From contig OZ038531.1 of the NCBI GenBank assembly GCA_964036665.1, forward strand, positions 21,554,324-21,618,323: DNA of 64,000 bases, in the 5' to 3' direction. Below, piece by piece: positions 44,447 through 56,373 of this stretch; within the stretch, counting starts at the first letter, position 1; every line of letters starts with the position of its first letter. Below the pieces are notes generated by a model, which was not told the origin of the DNA, made no database searches, and saw nothing but the letters and a program-made list of their open reading frames with translations. Position numbers and translations under genes: made by a program. Source of the stretch: Gordius sp. MW1 (taxonomy: Eukaryota > Nematomorpha > Gordioida > Gordea > Gordiidae).

Positions 44447-47400
44447 ATGGCGCTGGTCAAAATAGAAGAATTCACAGATCAAGTAGACATAGAAGATTGG
44501 CTGTTAGTTTTGGAGAATGCCATGGAAATTAAAGAAGTCGCGCCGGAGAACAAGAAGAAATATCTCATAACATTCATTGGCCTTCCTACCCTGAAAAAAT
44601 TAAAGCTTAAGGTATATCCGAAACTTATTAATAACTGTAGTTTTGATAAATTAGTATTTAATTTAAAATTATTATTTAAGAGTAAAAATTCTATTTTTTT
44701 TTCGAGACTAAGTTTTTTAAGATGTAAAAGAGGTACAGATTCAATTGAGGAGTATGCTCAAAAACTTAAGGGGTTAATAACAAAATGCAATTATGATGAT
44801 GAAGATGAAATGTTAAGGGATGGGTTCTTATTGAATTTAGACAATAGCAGAGTAGAAAATGAAATCAGGATCAGGTTTCCAGAAGGTAAAGATGGAGATG
44901 AAAAGCTAAAATTCAAAACTGTATATGAATTAGCTATAAGTTATGAAAGAGCAAGGGATGAAGTAGAGGATAAGGTCATACATAATGATATTAATAAAAT
45001 TGTAAAAGGTCAAAATAATAACTATAGTGAGCTGATATGTTTTAATTGTAAGAAACAAGGTCATATAGCTAGGTTTTGTCATTTAAATAAAAATAATTCT
45101 TATTATAAATTTAAGAATTTCAATAAGGAAATGAATGGGAATTATTTAAATAGAGGAAATGATAACAATTACATTAGATGTATTAAAACTTATAAAATCA
45201 ATAGACCTTTGGTTAGAGCAATATTAAATGGGAAACCTTATAATTTTGAGTTTGATACAGCTGCTCAAGCTACAGTAATAGATAAGCAGACTTGGATAGA
45301 GATAGGTCAGCCCGGGTTAACAGAATGTCCTAGCATATTAGGTTATGGAAATTATAATATCAAAACTTTAGGTAGGTGTTTAGTTAAAGGGCAAATCAAT
45401 GATAAATGTTTTGACATCTATGTGATAGTAGTCAATGAAGGTGATTTAATATTAGGGTTGCCTGAAATTTTAAAATTTGGATTTGAACTGCCAAAAAATA
45501 TTTATATTCGACAAATTAAGTTAGAAAATTTGATTGATCAATTTCCCAAAGTATTTTCAGAGAAATTGGGCGTAGTAAACAATTTTTTGGTAGATTTACA
45601 TTTAAAAACCCCTTATAGGCCTATAAGCTTGCCCCCACGTAGGGTACCTTTTCCAATGAGGGAGGCCATTGAAAAAGAGATTAAAAGATTATTGGAAGAA
45701 GATGTAATCGAAAAGGTTGATTCAAACACTGCAATTCAATGGTGCACACCTACCGTAAACCGTTATAAGAAAGATAAATCAATCAGGATATGTGGACACT
45801 TCAAAGTCACATTAAATGATTATTTGTACGATGTTGGGGATACGTTGCCTACTTTTGAAGATGTTACAGCAAAACTGATTGGAGGCAATAAATTTACCGT
45901 CATCGATTTAAAAGACGCATTCTTGCAGTTGAAAATGTCTGAACGGAGTGCACGGTTACTTACAATTGCAACACACTTAGGATTATATCGTTATCGCAGA
46001 CTACCATTTGGAATCAAGGTTGCCCCTTTATCAAAGGTATATAAGCAACCTTTTATATGGAATTCCCAACACGGCAGTGTTTATAGATGACATTATAATA
46101 ACGGGAATAAATGACGAACAACATGTGTCAAATATTAAAGAAGTATTAAAACGTTTTGAAGAAGTAGGGATAACTACAACCCCGAGTAAAATAAAGTTCC
46201 TTCAAGATTCCGTTGTCTACTTAGGTCATAAAATTAGTTCTAAAGGCATTCAACCTACGGAAGAGAAAATTTTGGCCTTAAGGGACTGCAAAAGACCAAC
46301 AAACAAGTCTGAACTCAAAGGATTTTTAGGGTTATTGAATTATGTAGGAAGATTTATACCGATGCTTCAACCACAATGCGTCACATTACACAACCTTCTA
46401 AAAAAGGACTCTAAATAAGAATGGGGAATAGAGGAAGAAAAATGTTTTGATAAATTAAAGACCCTAATATCAAAAGAAGATAGTGTGGTTCCTTATTCAT
46501 TAAATAAACCAATAGTTTTATACACAGATGCATGTGATACAGGACTGGGGGCGGTACTTATGCACGTGGAGCCTGATGGGAAAGAAAAGCCCATAGCGTA
46601 TGCATCAAGAGTTTTAATTCCGGCAGAAGAATATTCCACTATTGATAAAGAAGCTTTAGGTATCATATATGCTGTTAATAAACTCCATCAATACCTATAT
46701 GGGAGAACATTCGTATTGAGAACAGATCACCGACCTTTACAATATATATTTGGTCGCCAGGGACATCATCACAATTGCAAACTTGCGATTACAAAGATGG
46801 GGTACAAAATTAATGGCATACGATTTTAAAGTTGAGTATATATCTGGTGATAGGAACCAAATAGCAGATTCATTATCGCGGTTACCTACCCTTGTAGATG
46901 TTAGTGAAGACATTCACATACACATGATTGAAGATTTAGAATTTGATAGGAAGACGTTGGTGGAAGGAACAAGGAGGGATGCAAGATTAAATTCTGTTAT
47001 TGATATGATCCGTTGCAATTGGAGCAAACCTGCTAACGATGCAACTATTCGTAAGTTATTTTACCCAAAGAAAAATGAATTATCCGTTGAAAATAATTTA
47101 CTTTACTGGCGAAATCGGTTAGTGGTTCCAGAAAATTTAAAGCAAGCTGTGCTCGAGAATCTGCACACCGGACATCCGAGGATATCGGGCATGATTGACC
47201 TAGCAAACTTTTATTGTTGGTGGCCAAATATTAACGATGATATTGAAAACTTTGTTCACAGGTGTCAAAGCTGCCAACAAACTCGACCGAATATGGCCGA
47301 ATCTCCCTTATATTTATGGCCAACTACGGAGGAGCCAATGGACCGTGTACATATCGATTTGGCTGGTCCAGTTAACCACAAATATTGGCTAGTATTAGTA

Positions 47401-48168
47401 GATGCGTATTCAAAATGGCCAGAAGTAAGGATTTTAAATTCGCTACATTCAGATGGAATTATCAAGGCGTTGCGGGAATGGTTTGCACGGTTAGGAGTGC
47501 CTAGGGTCATAGTCACGGACAATGGGGGTCAATTTACGGGACAAGAATTCGCAATTTTCACAAGAGCAAACGGAATTAAACACGTTCGGACATCCCCATA
47601 TCACCCAAAATCTAATGGCTTATGTGAAAGATTTATTAAAACTTTGAAAATGCGGTTTTACTCTACTTTTAAGACAAATCGAGATGAAGAAAAGTCGATT
47701 GCTCAAGTCTTGATGACTTATAGACTGACTCCCCATAATACTACCAGCATGTCTCCTAGTGAACTAATGTTCAAAAGAAGAATAAGGTCCTCCTTGGACC
47801 AGCTACGTCGATCAGGTAGAGAGATAACAATAGATAATATGTGGAAGCAGAAATATTATCACGATAGGAAGGCTTTTTACCGTACCTTTGAGGAAGGAGA
47901 TAAAGTATGGGTAAAAAATGAAATGGAAAAGGGTTGGCACGCTGGAGTAGGGAATCACAAAAAGAATGATTGGTCCTACGATGTTTGGGCAGAAGGGCGA
48001 GTAAAGCGGAAGCATGCAGACCAGTTAAGAAGAGCATTGGGGAATGTAACGAACTGGATAGGGGGTGATGACGAGAGTGAAGTACGAGAACAAGTAACCA
48101 CGGCAATTAGTCCACGACCGCAGCAACGACGCCAACCTCCAAGAAGATACGATGAAGAATATTATTAA
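44447..48168 (+). pseudogene. Gypsy gag-pol, one fused frame, three lesions
   Basis: A capsid-like gag (residues 1-190) is followed by a CCHC knuckle (CFNCKKQGHIARFC), and protease FDTAAQATVI with Asp-Thr-Ala where the family usually has Asp-Thr/Ser-Gly. Reverse transcriptase: WCTPTVNRYKKD, IRICGHFKV, FTVIDLKDAFLQL, LPFGIKVAP, FIDDIIITG. RNase H: LYTDACDTGLGAVL, DKEALGIIYAV, RTDHRPL. Integrase: the HxxH...CQSCQ zinc motif and Asp, Asp, Glu in HIDLAGP, VTDNGG, GLCERFIKTL. Breaks: frameshift near 46030-46060, stop at 46416-46418, frameshift near 46760. Gag and pol share one frame with no programmed shift. The copy cannot make full-length pol by itself. Confidence 0.9.
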
Positions 48169-48183
48169 CTTAGGGAGGACTAT

Positions 48184-48301
48184 TGTAATATATTGTTAAG
48201 CGTTCCTTGTGTATATATTTTATGTTACATATGTTTTCCTTGTTCTAAATACATTACTATTGTCCGGTTGTTATAATTCCATATCGTAAATAAATACTAC
48301 A
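48184..48301 (+). repeat. Gypsy 3' LTR (118 bases)
   Basis: Identical to the 5' LTR except one T/A change near its end. It ends 157 bases before the ICMT start codon, so its promoter and poly(A) signals are close to that gene. Confidence 0.95.
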
Positions 48302-48458
48302 AGTTGTATTTGGAATAAAGTTTTGGCAATAAAGGCTTATGATTAATTATGCTTTATTCTCTAAACATATTTTACATGAGAGTTGAAAAGGGAGAGGGAT
48401 AAACAGTAACATATTTATAAAGTTTATTTTGTAACGAATCGCAAATTCTATTTTTCGT

Positions 48459-49412
48459 ATGATCACAGTTAGTGCAATATGTTTCGGATCTGGACCTTTT
48501 TGGGCCCTAGTGCTGTTTACTTTAAATTATATGTGCGTCCTTAAGGACAAATTAAATACCTATGCCTTTTGTACACTTGGCCTATACGTATTGTTAACAA
48601 ATTTAGTCGTTTTAGAGTGCCCAGATTATCCAGTAAGATTGTTAAACACAATTTATGTTGTGATAGGTCAATGTTAGATCTCTAAATCTAGGGCTTCTAT
48701 TTGCTCTGGGTTTCAGTATTGCTCTCCTTTCCACCATTTACACCTATTTCGGTGTGTACATCATCATCTTATCATCATTCCATTTTTCAGAATATTTTGT
48801 TACCAAATTAATCAAACCAAAAGAAGCAAACACCAACTCATTCCTCATAAACCACAGCAAAGAGTACACCATAGCCGTCATAGCCAGTGTAATAGAATAC
48901 ATCTTAGAAGCACATTTTACTCCAGGTATATAAAGTTTGGGCCCCTTTGATATTTTAAACAAGGCTTAAAGACTCATTGGTACATTAGTGTTGTGGGTCT
49001 AACCCTATGTGTGTTTGGGGATGTGGTGAGAAAATTGGCAATGCTCACAGCAGGCCAAAATTTTGATCATATGGTTCAATATTCAAAAAAGTCTGGACAT
49101 ACATTGGTAACCAATGGAATTTATGCTGTGTGCAGGCACCCAGCCTACGCTGGATGGTTCTTTTGGTGCATTGGAACCCAAGTATTTAAATGCTTTGATA
49201 ATAATTTTACTTTATTTAAACATCAGATGGTAATGTGCAACCCAATTTGTTTTTTTGCCTACATAATTGCTGCTTGGAAATTTTTTAATGAAAGAATTTA
49301 CAATGAAGAATTAAGTTTGATAGACTTTTTTCAAGAGGATTACCTGCTATACAAAGAAAATACATGTTCAGGCATTCCATTTATTAAAGGTTTCAACATT
49401 AAACAAAGCTAG
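48459..49412 (+). CDS. ICMT: Isoprenylcysteine carboxyl methyltransferase (4 exons)
   Basis: It methylates the prenylated C-terminal Cys of CAAX proteins (Ras and Rho types, lamins) in the ER membrane, using S-adenosylmethionine. Exons: 48459-48632, 48667-48925, 48964-49181 and 49227-49412, giving 278 residues, close to the family's usual ~284. Introns are 34, 38 and 45 bases, all GT-AG; phases join in frame. Seen: several hydrophobic N-terminal segments, then FHFSEYFVTKLI, SFLINHSKEYT, GDVVRKLAMLTAGQNF, HTLVTNGIYAVCRHPAYAGW (the catalytic RHP-x-Y core), MCNPICFFAYI and the C-terminal GIPFIKG. The third intron is a multiple of three without a stop, so retention would only add 15 residues. Start: first Met in frame, fits the family. 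A gypsy LTR lies 157 bases upstream. It converges with the OTU gene. Confidence 0.93.
48633..48666 (+). other. 34-base intron of ICMT
   Basis: gtaagattg...gtgatag. Removing it joins CPDYP to VNVRSLNLGLL, which fits the family at this point; reading through gives a stop at once. Confidence 0.9.
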
Positions 49413-49532
49413 CACAATACAAAAGCACAACACTTAATTACAATTATACATTGTTTAATTATCAGATTGTAAATCAATTTTGCTTATAATAAATTTTTTA
49501 TGTGCACACGTATAATTTTTTTTAAACATTCA

Positions 49533-52500
49533 TTAATTGGTAAAATCATCTTTACTGAAATTATTATTAACTCTGAAATTTGTAGTTTTCTTCTTTTTAA
49601 GCTTGAACATAGAGGCATTTGTCATTAATTCAGGATGTTGTTCTTTGTAATTTTCTATATTGTAAACAGGATACTTTGACCTAAACATATATTTTTTAAA
49701 CAAATTTAAATATATTAAATGTACCTTAAATTTGGGCTACATATTTCTTTCCCATCAATTAGAGTAGTTGAATTGCAAATATTTTTGGGATCAGGAGGAT
49801 TCAAAGACCTGCTCATAATTTGGCTAAAACTTGTCTTTGGACATGGACTCTTAGTAGGCATTTCATCATTTAAGGCCATTTGATCCAATTGCTTATTTAA
49901 TTCAGCTCCCTATATTATATAGTTAATCTATCGCAAAAGCTTACATTTAAGTATCCATGAAACTTTAAAGCATCATTTAGGGCATAATTGGGTGATTGTG
50001 GGGGCGAATTGGTAGTTTTGACATCTTTTTAAACAAAATTGTTATATATTTATCATCTCTATATGTATATTTTTTTATTTTTACAAGGTTGTTAAAAATG
50101 AAAAGTTTAGACAAAAAAAACATAAAACCATAGGTTAATTTATCTCCCGACTGCTTTGAATGTTTGGCTGGTAGTGAATTATCATAGGATAAGTTTTCTG
50201 GATTATTAGTGACAAAGATAAGAGGGACCCAAGTTGTTCCAGGTGGAGGTGGAGGTAGCACAGATGGGTAAACATCAAATGGAAGATGTGCGCCATGATG
50301 GTACATACCATTAACGTTCATCACATGACTCAACAAATTATGGTCTTGCCTAGATTTTTCAAAATTATTCGGCACACTATCAATTAATTGTCTCGTATCC
50401 GCCGCATTCATATTGACTGGGACGGCCGCGTTGTTATTAATACTTTGAGGAGGAAATAAAGCCTGCGAGTTTGTTGGGTGCTGCGCGTGATAAGTCGGTA
50501 CGTTGGAATTGATTAAATGGTTATTAAACATCATCTGTTTGACGGTGGCGAAGTTGTAGCTTGGGGTAATGTGTTGATGATGATGAGGAGAGAAGTACAT
50601 AGAGGGTGGTGGTGGCATAAGATGATAATGTGGTTCTACTGAATGGTAAGCTAGGTCTGGAGTAGTGTTTAAACCAATGGGCAGGCTTTCGTTTTGTTTT
50701 CTCCCCTTAGACGACCCATAATTAAGGGAGTCATGCGGAGCTTCCTTCGTTCCGGGTGAAGTGTGATTCAAAGTAGGTGCATGATCGTTTACCACCCAAT
50801 TACCATTACTATATGCGGCGTTATGATTTGGAGTGACTATTACGTGCCCGTGGCTTTTAGAGATTCCATTGCCGTGTGGCTCATCGTTGTACGGTGGTAT
50901 TTTGGTGTTGTTGATACTGGAAATACGAATAATGCCGCTAGCCTTTTCATCGTGTAAATTCGGTCGAAATATGTTTTCGACGTCATTCTTTGCCTCGTTA
51001 AGAGCGTATTTTGGGAAAATTTCTACCTTATGTTTAGCTAATAAATAATTACAAAATAAAATATTGTCCAATATGTGTAAAGGTAATTTAGTCGCTTTTA
51101 CTTGACGCATTTTCATCAAAATTATCCTATTATAAAAAAAGAAATTTTAATCATCTCACAAAATGGCTAAATTACCAAGGGTGCCGATAAAGAAAATACT
51201 TTTCCAACTTCATTCATGTAAATATCTTAAAATTTTATTCATTATGCCATCCCTTAAAATGTGTTACCTTTTTCGGAATTATCGCAAAAATTATTCGCGT
51301 AATTGAAACGTTCTGGGCTTAATTTAATATCACTAAATCAATTTTTAATATTTATTTTTATAATATACTTAAGAGTTGCGTATGGTAATTCCTGAGAATT
51401 TATGCAATTATGTAATGTATCATACATTGCCCCTTCAGGCTATATAATTAAAATAAAAAAATCTAAGGCACGGTCACCAATTGAAATAAATAAACTCATT
51501 AAAATTTTTATTGTGTTGTATTAATTGTAACCAAAGGGCTTATAAAATTTAACCCACCTTGAATCTTGACTTTTTATGGTTAAGTTTTTTGTGGTTTGAC
51601 TTGTTAGAATTGAACGAAACTTCATTGAAAAAGTTGCTCTGTATTTTGCCCCCAAATTTTCCGTAAAAATTATTTGGCGACAATATTCCCATATGTCCAG
51701 GAAATGGATACAACTGCTCGACCTTCACTTCAAACCTTGGAATTTTAAAATTTTGTTTATTAAGCCATAAACTATATACTTTTGCCCCAAATCTTCCACA
51801 AATACCACAACTTCCTTGTTCCCCCCTTTAATATGCTGAATGTGTGCATTGTAAAAATGGTCCAAAATTTGGGCGTTTTTATTGCTGCAAAAGAAGTTGG
51901 TTGGTTTCAGCTTTACCAAACACACGTCTCCCGGGGCATATTGGTAATTTACGACGGCAGACAAGTTAATCTTTTGTTCATCTTTTTTTTTAATCAACAC
52001 ACTTTATAAACTCGACACTTTATAAAATACCCTTTTTAGCCTCGAACCAGGCATCGTATGCCACATTTCTAAAGATGTAGACATCTAGAGACTTCAATAT
52101 TTTAAGAGAAACGGGAATATTTTTGGCCAGTTTCTTGAGTAAGCTTTCCTATCATATTAATTTAAAAATCGTTTTAGCAAATATGTAAAATAACGCTATA
52201 CCCTTCGATTGGCTTTGTAAGAATAAGTATCATATCTAAATTTTCTTTGGATCTTATTATATTCCGGCGATGAACTGTATAGATAAAATACATTATTAAG
52301 AGCAATAATTCTAACCTCTCAGTGTATTTTTCGTATTGTTCGTCCAGACCATTACTCGTGCTATCGTTACTACTAATCTTTACTTTGTCCGAATAAGATA
52401 CGAGATCGTTGCTTACACCATCAAGTTGAGTTTCAAACTGTTTATCGTACTCAAAGTATATGCCAAAAACTCCTCTGTACAACACGTCATAGAGCATCGC

Positions 52501-55175
52501 TAAAGAGAAAAAACATTTGTTAATTTTGGCCAAATCTGCTTGCTAGGCTTGTAAAGTACGACGCATTCTTGTTTAACCAATGTTACTTACCGCTTAATCT
52601 TATGAAAAATGCATTATCGGGTATTTTTAAAGGGGTTTAAAGACATTACAGCTTTATGAAATATTTGTTAAAAAAATTTAAAACCGCATATTAATAAGTG
52701 AATCGATATTTTAGATTAGTCAAAATTTGAAACCTTTTATAATATTATGAGCCTTAGTTAGCCCCTGCCCAACATTTAAGAATTCAAATTACATAGGGCC
52801 GCCCCCATTACTATTTATTTAGTGAGGAAACCATATGTATTTTTTAGCAATTGGTCAACACAACTAACATTGGATGAAAGCAGAACTCTTGAAATAATGT
52901 TGTGGGTAAACGCAATCATAGTGATTCCAATTTGTCGTGCATAGGGTAATCTGTAAAATAGAATGTAAAATCCAATTGTAGCATTAATTCTTTTACGTAA
53001 TCATCAAAGCAGTTGTTAGTCATTTTGATAGGCATCCTCTCCGAAGGTATGTAAATTAATATATCTTTGCTATAAATCAAATTAATAAATTATGTTATTT
53101 ATGGTGAACCTGTAAATTAAAGATACAGCTATCATGTCGATTTGAGTGCCCCAACTCTAAATACATTTCATTATCAAGACATATTTATTTGGCTAGTATT
53201 ACCGCTGTCTCTTTCAAAGTTTTCACATATTTGGCGACATCCATGTCATTTATTATCTATGAAAGCAATTTATATATAAGATTAAGGCGAATAATCAATT
53301 AAAAAATTAAATTTACTATTTATACCTTGATAAATAATGACCCTTTTTTACCCTCGGATTTATTTAAGCAGCCCCTGGAAAAACCGAGAATTTTTTCGAG
53401 ACTAAAATATACCATGTTTTATTTAATTTCAATTTTTTCAAAATTATTAGCTTCAAGGAAAAATTTTGCCTATTTAGTACTGCCTAATTCAGGAGACAAA
53501 AATACCCACTTAAATATGCGCTTAAAGAGCTTCGATAAATTATAGGGCATTTTACTATAACAAATAAATTATTAATGCGTAAGCAGGATTTGATGGGGGA
53601 GGGGTAAAGAAGTGCAAAGTCTTTTTCAACCCGAAACCGATATGACCCAAATTTTTGAAAAAAAATTTAAATCCGAACCCGACCAGACCCGGAAGCATTT
53701 TAAAAGTCAACCCGAACCCGACCAAAGCGTTTCAAAAATTGGTATCCGACGCGAGAATAAGAAAAATCGCGGTGTGTAAAATTTAATTGATAAATGCGAT
53801 TTATAAAACTAATTGATTTGAATGATTTATTATAGTGATGCATATTTACAAGGGCGTAACCAGCATTGAAATCAGAGGTGGGCAATAATGATTTAAGGAG
53901 AGGCAAAATAATAATCTTAAAAAAAATTTGGATTTAGAGGGGGGCAGCCGCCCCTCTCTGCCTCCCCCTGGCTACGCTCATGTATAAATATTATAGCACA
54001 AACAATAACGGGTCGCAATTAATTTGAATTATATAGTTTTGCAGATGAACCATTTAATAAATTTAAATTTTTTTCTTTTTATGAATACATATTATGTATT
54101 TTAAATTAATAATGAGCTACCACTTCACTTTAATTAAAGACGATTTAAAAATATTTTGTTGATATATTTTACCTTTCACGAGTTAAATTTAAATTTGCGT
54201 CCACATTAAAACAATGAGATTTAAATAAACAAAAGAAAATTATAACTGAATGACTAATCTTCAATTATACATTTCGCTATTAATTAAAGCATATTAGCAT
54301 TAATTTATAAGATATGTCCCGAGTATTTTGCAATGTAAGATTCATAACCTTTGACCTGACACTATAAGTCCAACCCGACCCGAAAGTATTTTAAATTTTT
54401 CAACTCGAACCCGACCAGACACAAAGACATTACAAAATTTTCAACCCGGGTCGGGTGGGATTTTGGGTCACAGACAAAATTATTAATTAGAAGCTTTTTA
54501 ACTTCGTTTATTCAACATTAGATTAAAGGGAGGGGGGGGTAAGTCGATCCTATTTTCTCCTTAACTACGATTATTATAATTGGTGTAACAATTTATAGAT
54601 AAGAGCGTCGAACAAAGTAATTTAATAACGGGGAGAGGAAAAATGATAATGTTACAATTTTAATTGTATATTAAAATGTAGGGATAACGATCACAAAAAT
54701 TTTTTCCTTGATTATATTATGTTTATTAATTTTGTGCGCTAAACAAAACCTGTCTAAAATAGTCAAATTTTTCAAATTTACAAATCGCTCTTTCTCACAT
54801 TCAAATAAAATGCAACTTCACAGAACGGGCTCATTATATTTTTAATAAAAATTAATGTTACATGCATCATGTTAACATATAATATATTTATAAATTAAGA
54901 CATATTCTAAAGTGAGAATATACTTACTGCTTTAAATTTAGCCTCATTCGCCTCAATGAATTCGGTAACCTTGTCCCGGACATGTTGGTAGAATGATTGA
55001 GAAAAATATACCTTAAATTCAACATAAAAGGATGCCCATTTAGTGATATATCCAATAAAATATGATAATATAGAGTATGAATACTCACTTGCTCGGCTAC
55101 TGCTCGAAACAGGCAAACGGAATCTTTAGGAACATTCTTTTTGATCAATCCAACGGAAAGGAGACATTCTTCCAT
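49533..55175 (-). CDS. OTUD4: OTU deubiquitinase with Tudor domain, OTUD4/Otu type (16 exons)
   Basis: Cysteine protease expected to cleave ubiquitin chains. Exons (minus): 55175-55089, 55011-54928, 53256-53203, 53156-53110, 53069-52997, 52950-52869, 52499-52316, 52274-52202, 52148-52031, 51981-51780, 51735-51558, 51126-51102, 51037-50129, 50024-49945, 49909-49725 and 49680-49533. They total 2529 bases, 842 residues, with every junction in phase. OTU domain: KDSVCLFRAVAEQ (Asp and nucleophile Cys), SQSFYQHVRDKV, YVKTLKETASWGTQIDMIA, NNCFDDYITLCTTNWNHYDC (catalytic His), SSAFIQSMLYDVLY. Then RNVAYDAWFEAKK, a Tudor domain (APGDVCLVKL, FYNAHIQ, VFVEDLGQKFEV), and a long Pro/His/Asn-rich tail with polyproline. 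Eleven of 15 introns are 35-64 bases. OTUD4 usually has DGSC; here DSVC. Intron 2 (1671 bases) is filled with repeats. Confidence 0.9.
53257..54927. other. Large intron 2 of the OTU gene, repeat-filled
   Basis: It is the only long intron. It contains an ACCCGAC-rich repeat (about 53615-53760 and 54350-54475, inverted at the ends, hAT-like) and within it a 'gggcgtaaccagc' MITE (about 53852-53983). The frame at 53327-53545 (+) has no family motif. The size of this intron seems to come from these insertions. Confidence 0.7.
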
Positions 55176-56371
55176 GTTAGTGATTTTAGGTTGATTATGT
55201 TAATGAATTCTCTGCATCTACACCTAAATTATTGAGGTGAATAAAAAAATATGAGAATAGCAAGTGATCGAAATAGTTAGGATGTCAATGTTTAATTAAG
55301 TTTATTCGACAAGTTTATTCACTAAACTTGTATTACTTTTAAAACATGATGTAACCCTTGAAAGTAGGAAAAAATATGAATAAGAATGGAGTTGCGCAAT
55401 GTGGTATTAAAATATTTCTTAAGATCAGAAGAACATTATGGGAGAGGTTGGGAATTTTGAATAAAAGTACATGCATTGCTTCTTACCCCTAAAATATACA
55501 TAATGATTAATTCAATGTTGCCCTACGACAGACCCCTAAATGTTTGCGGCAGAAGGGAGAGAACAAAATATGAGTTTATTCAAATTAAGTTAGCGCCTAA
55601 GCAGACGATTGAATGCGCGTACAAAAAAGTATTAAGCGTACTCAAATTAACATGCACCCCAACCCAAAACTAACCCCACCAAATTTGAATAACCCACGCC
55701 CACACATCACACTTTGAATAATACTTGTATACATTATTATAATTTGTTTATAATCGTCTGCTAATAGTGATTATTCAAAAATCGTTTAATAACCGAAATT
55801 AAAGTTTTTAAAGCATTTTATTTTCCCTTTTCTTATTCGATTTTTGGTTAGAAAAATCAGAAAGCTGAAAAGAGTGCAATATGAATTTAGCCTCGTTTAG
55901 GCCACAATTTAATGGATTATGGGTTGTAGTTAAGGGCATTAATCAATCGAAAATTATGCGATAATTGTTTTTATAACTTTCTAAATTTTTATCATTGCAA
56001 TCGCCTTCTAAGATCAAGGTTAGGTACCCTTTTCAATAAACGCATAAAAGTACTAATCGACATGTTAATTTTTTCCCCAAAAACATTAATTATTTTTAAA
56101 ATTTGCAAAGATATGAAAAGATTTAAAATGTGTGTTAAATTTATTTTTTATAGTATGATTTTAATCTTGAATATATTAGAAACTCACCCGAATAATTTTA
56201 AATAAATTAAATAAATAATTAAATAAATTTATTAAAATTTAAGTGAATCAGTCTTTTCACCAAATAGTAGACGTCATAAAGAAATATCGTTATAAAAATC
56301 CAATAAAACATTTTCGTTTTTTGTATGTACCTAATTTGAATTAAAGATCGATGTAAAATGGCCTAACTACC
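55176..56371. other. Upstream region of the OTU gene
   Basis: It should hold the promoter. No TATA-type element that I would defend, no coding frame with a family motif (55476-55673 + looks like chance), and no repeat structure. Confidence 0.4.
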
Positions 56372-56373
56372 TA

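Larger units (their letters stand above)
44328..48301 (+). mobile_element. Ty3/gypsy LTR retrotransposon, very short LTRs
   Basis: The 118-base LTRs begin TGT and end ACA and differ at one base. A 5-base target duplication AGTTG lies at 44323-44327 and 48302-48306. The gene order gag, protease, reverse transcriptase, RNase H, integrase is that of Ty3/gypsy. No envelope gene. A purine-rich tract (agggagga) precedes the 3' LTR. The coding region is broken by two frameshifts and one stop. It lies immediately upstream of ICMT. Confidence 0.95.

Noticed and set aside
46485-46829. Separate RNase H gene
   Set aside because: It is the same reading frame as the preceding gypsy segment, divided only by a stop codon at 46416.
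49977-51119. A single 380-codon intronless protein
   Set aside because: Splice signals and phase show that this frame runs through introns at 51038-51101 and 50025-50128; the true exons join to the OTU gene.
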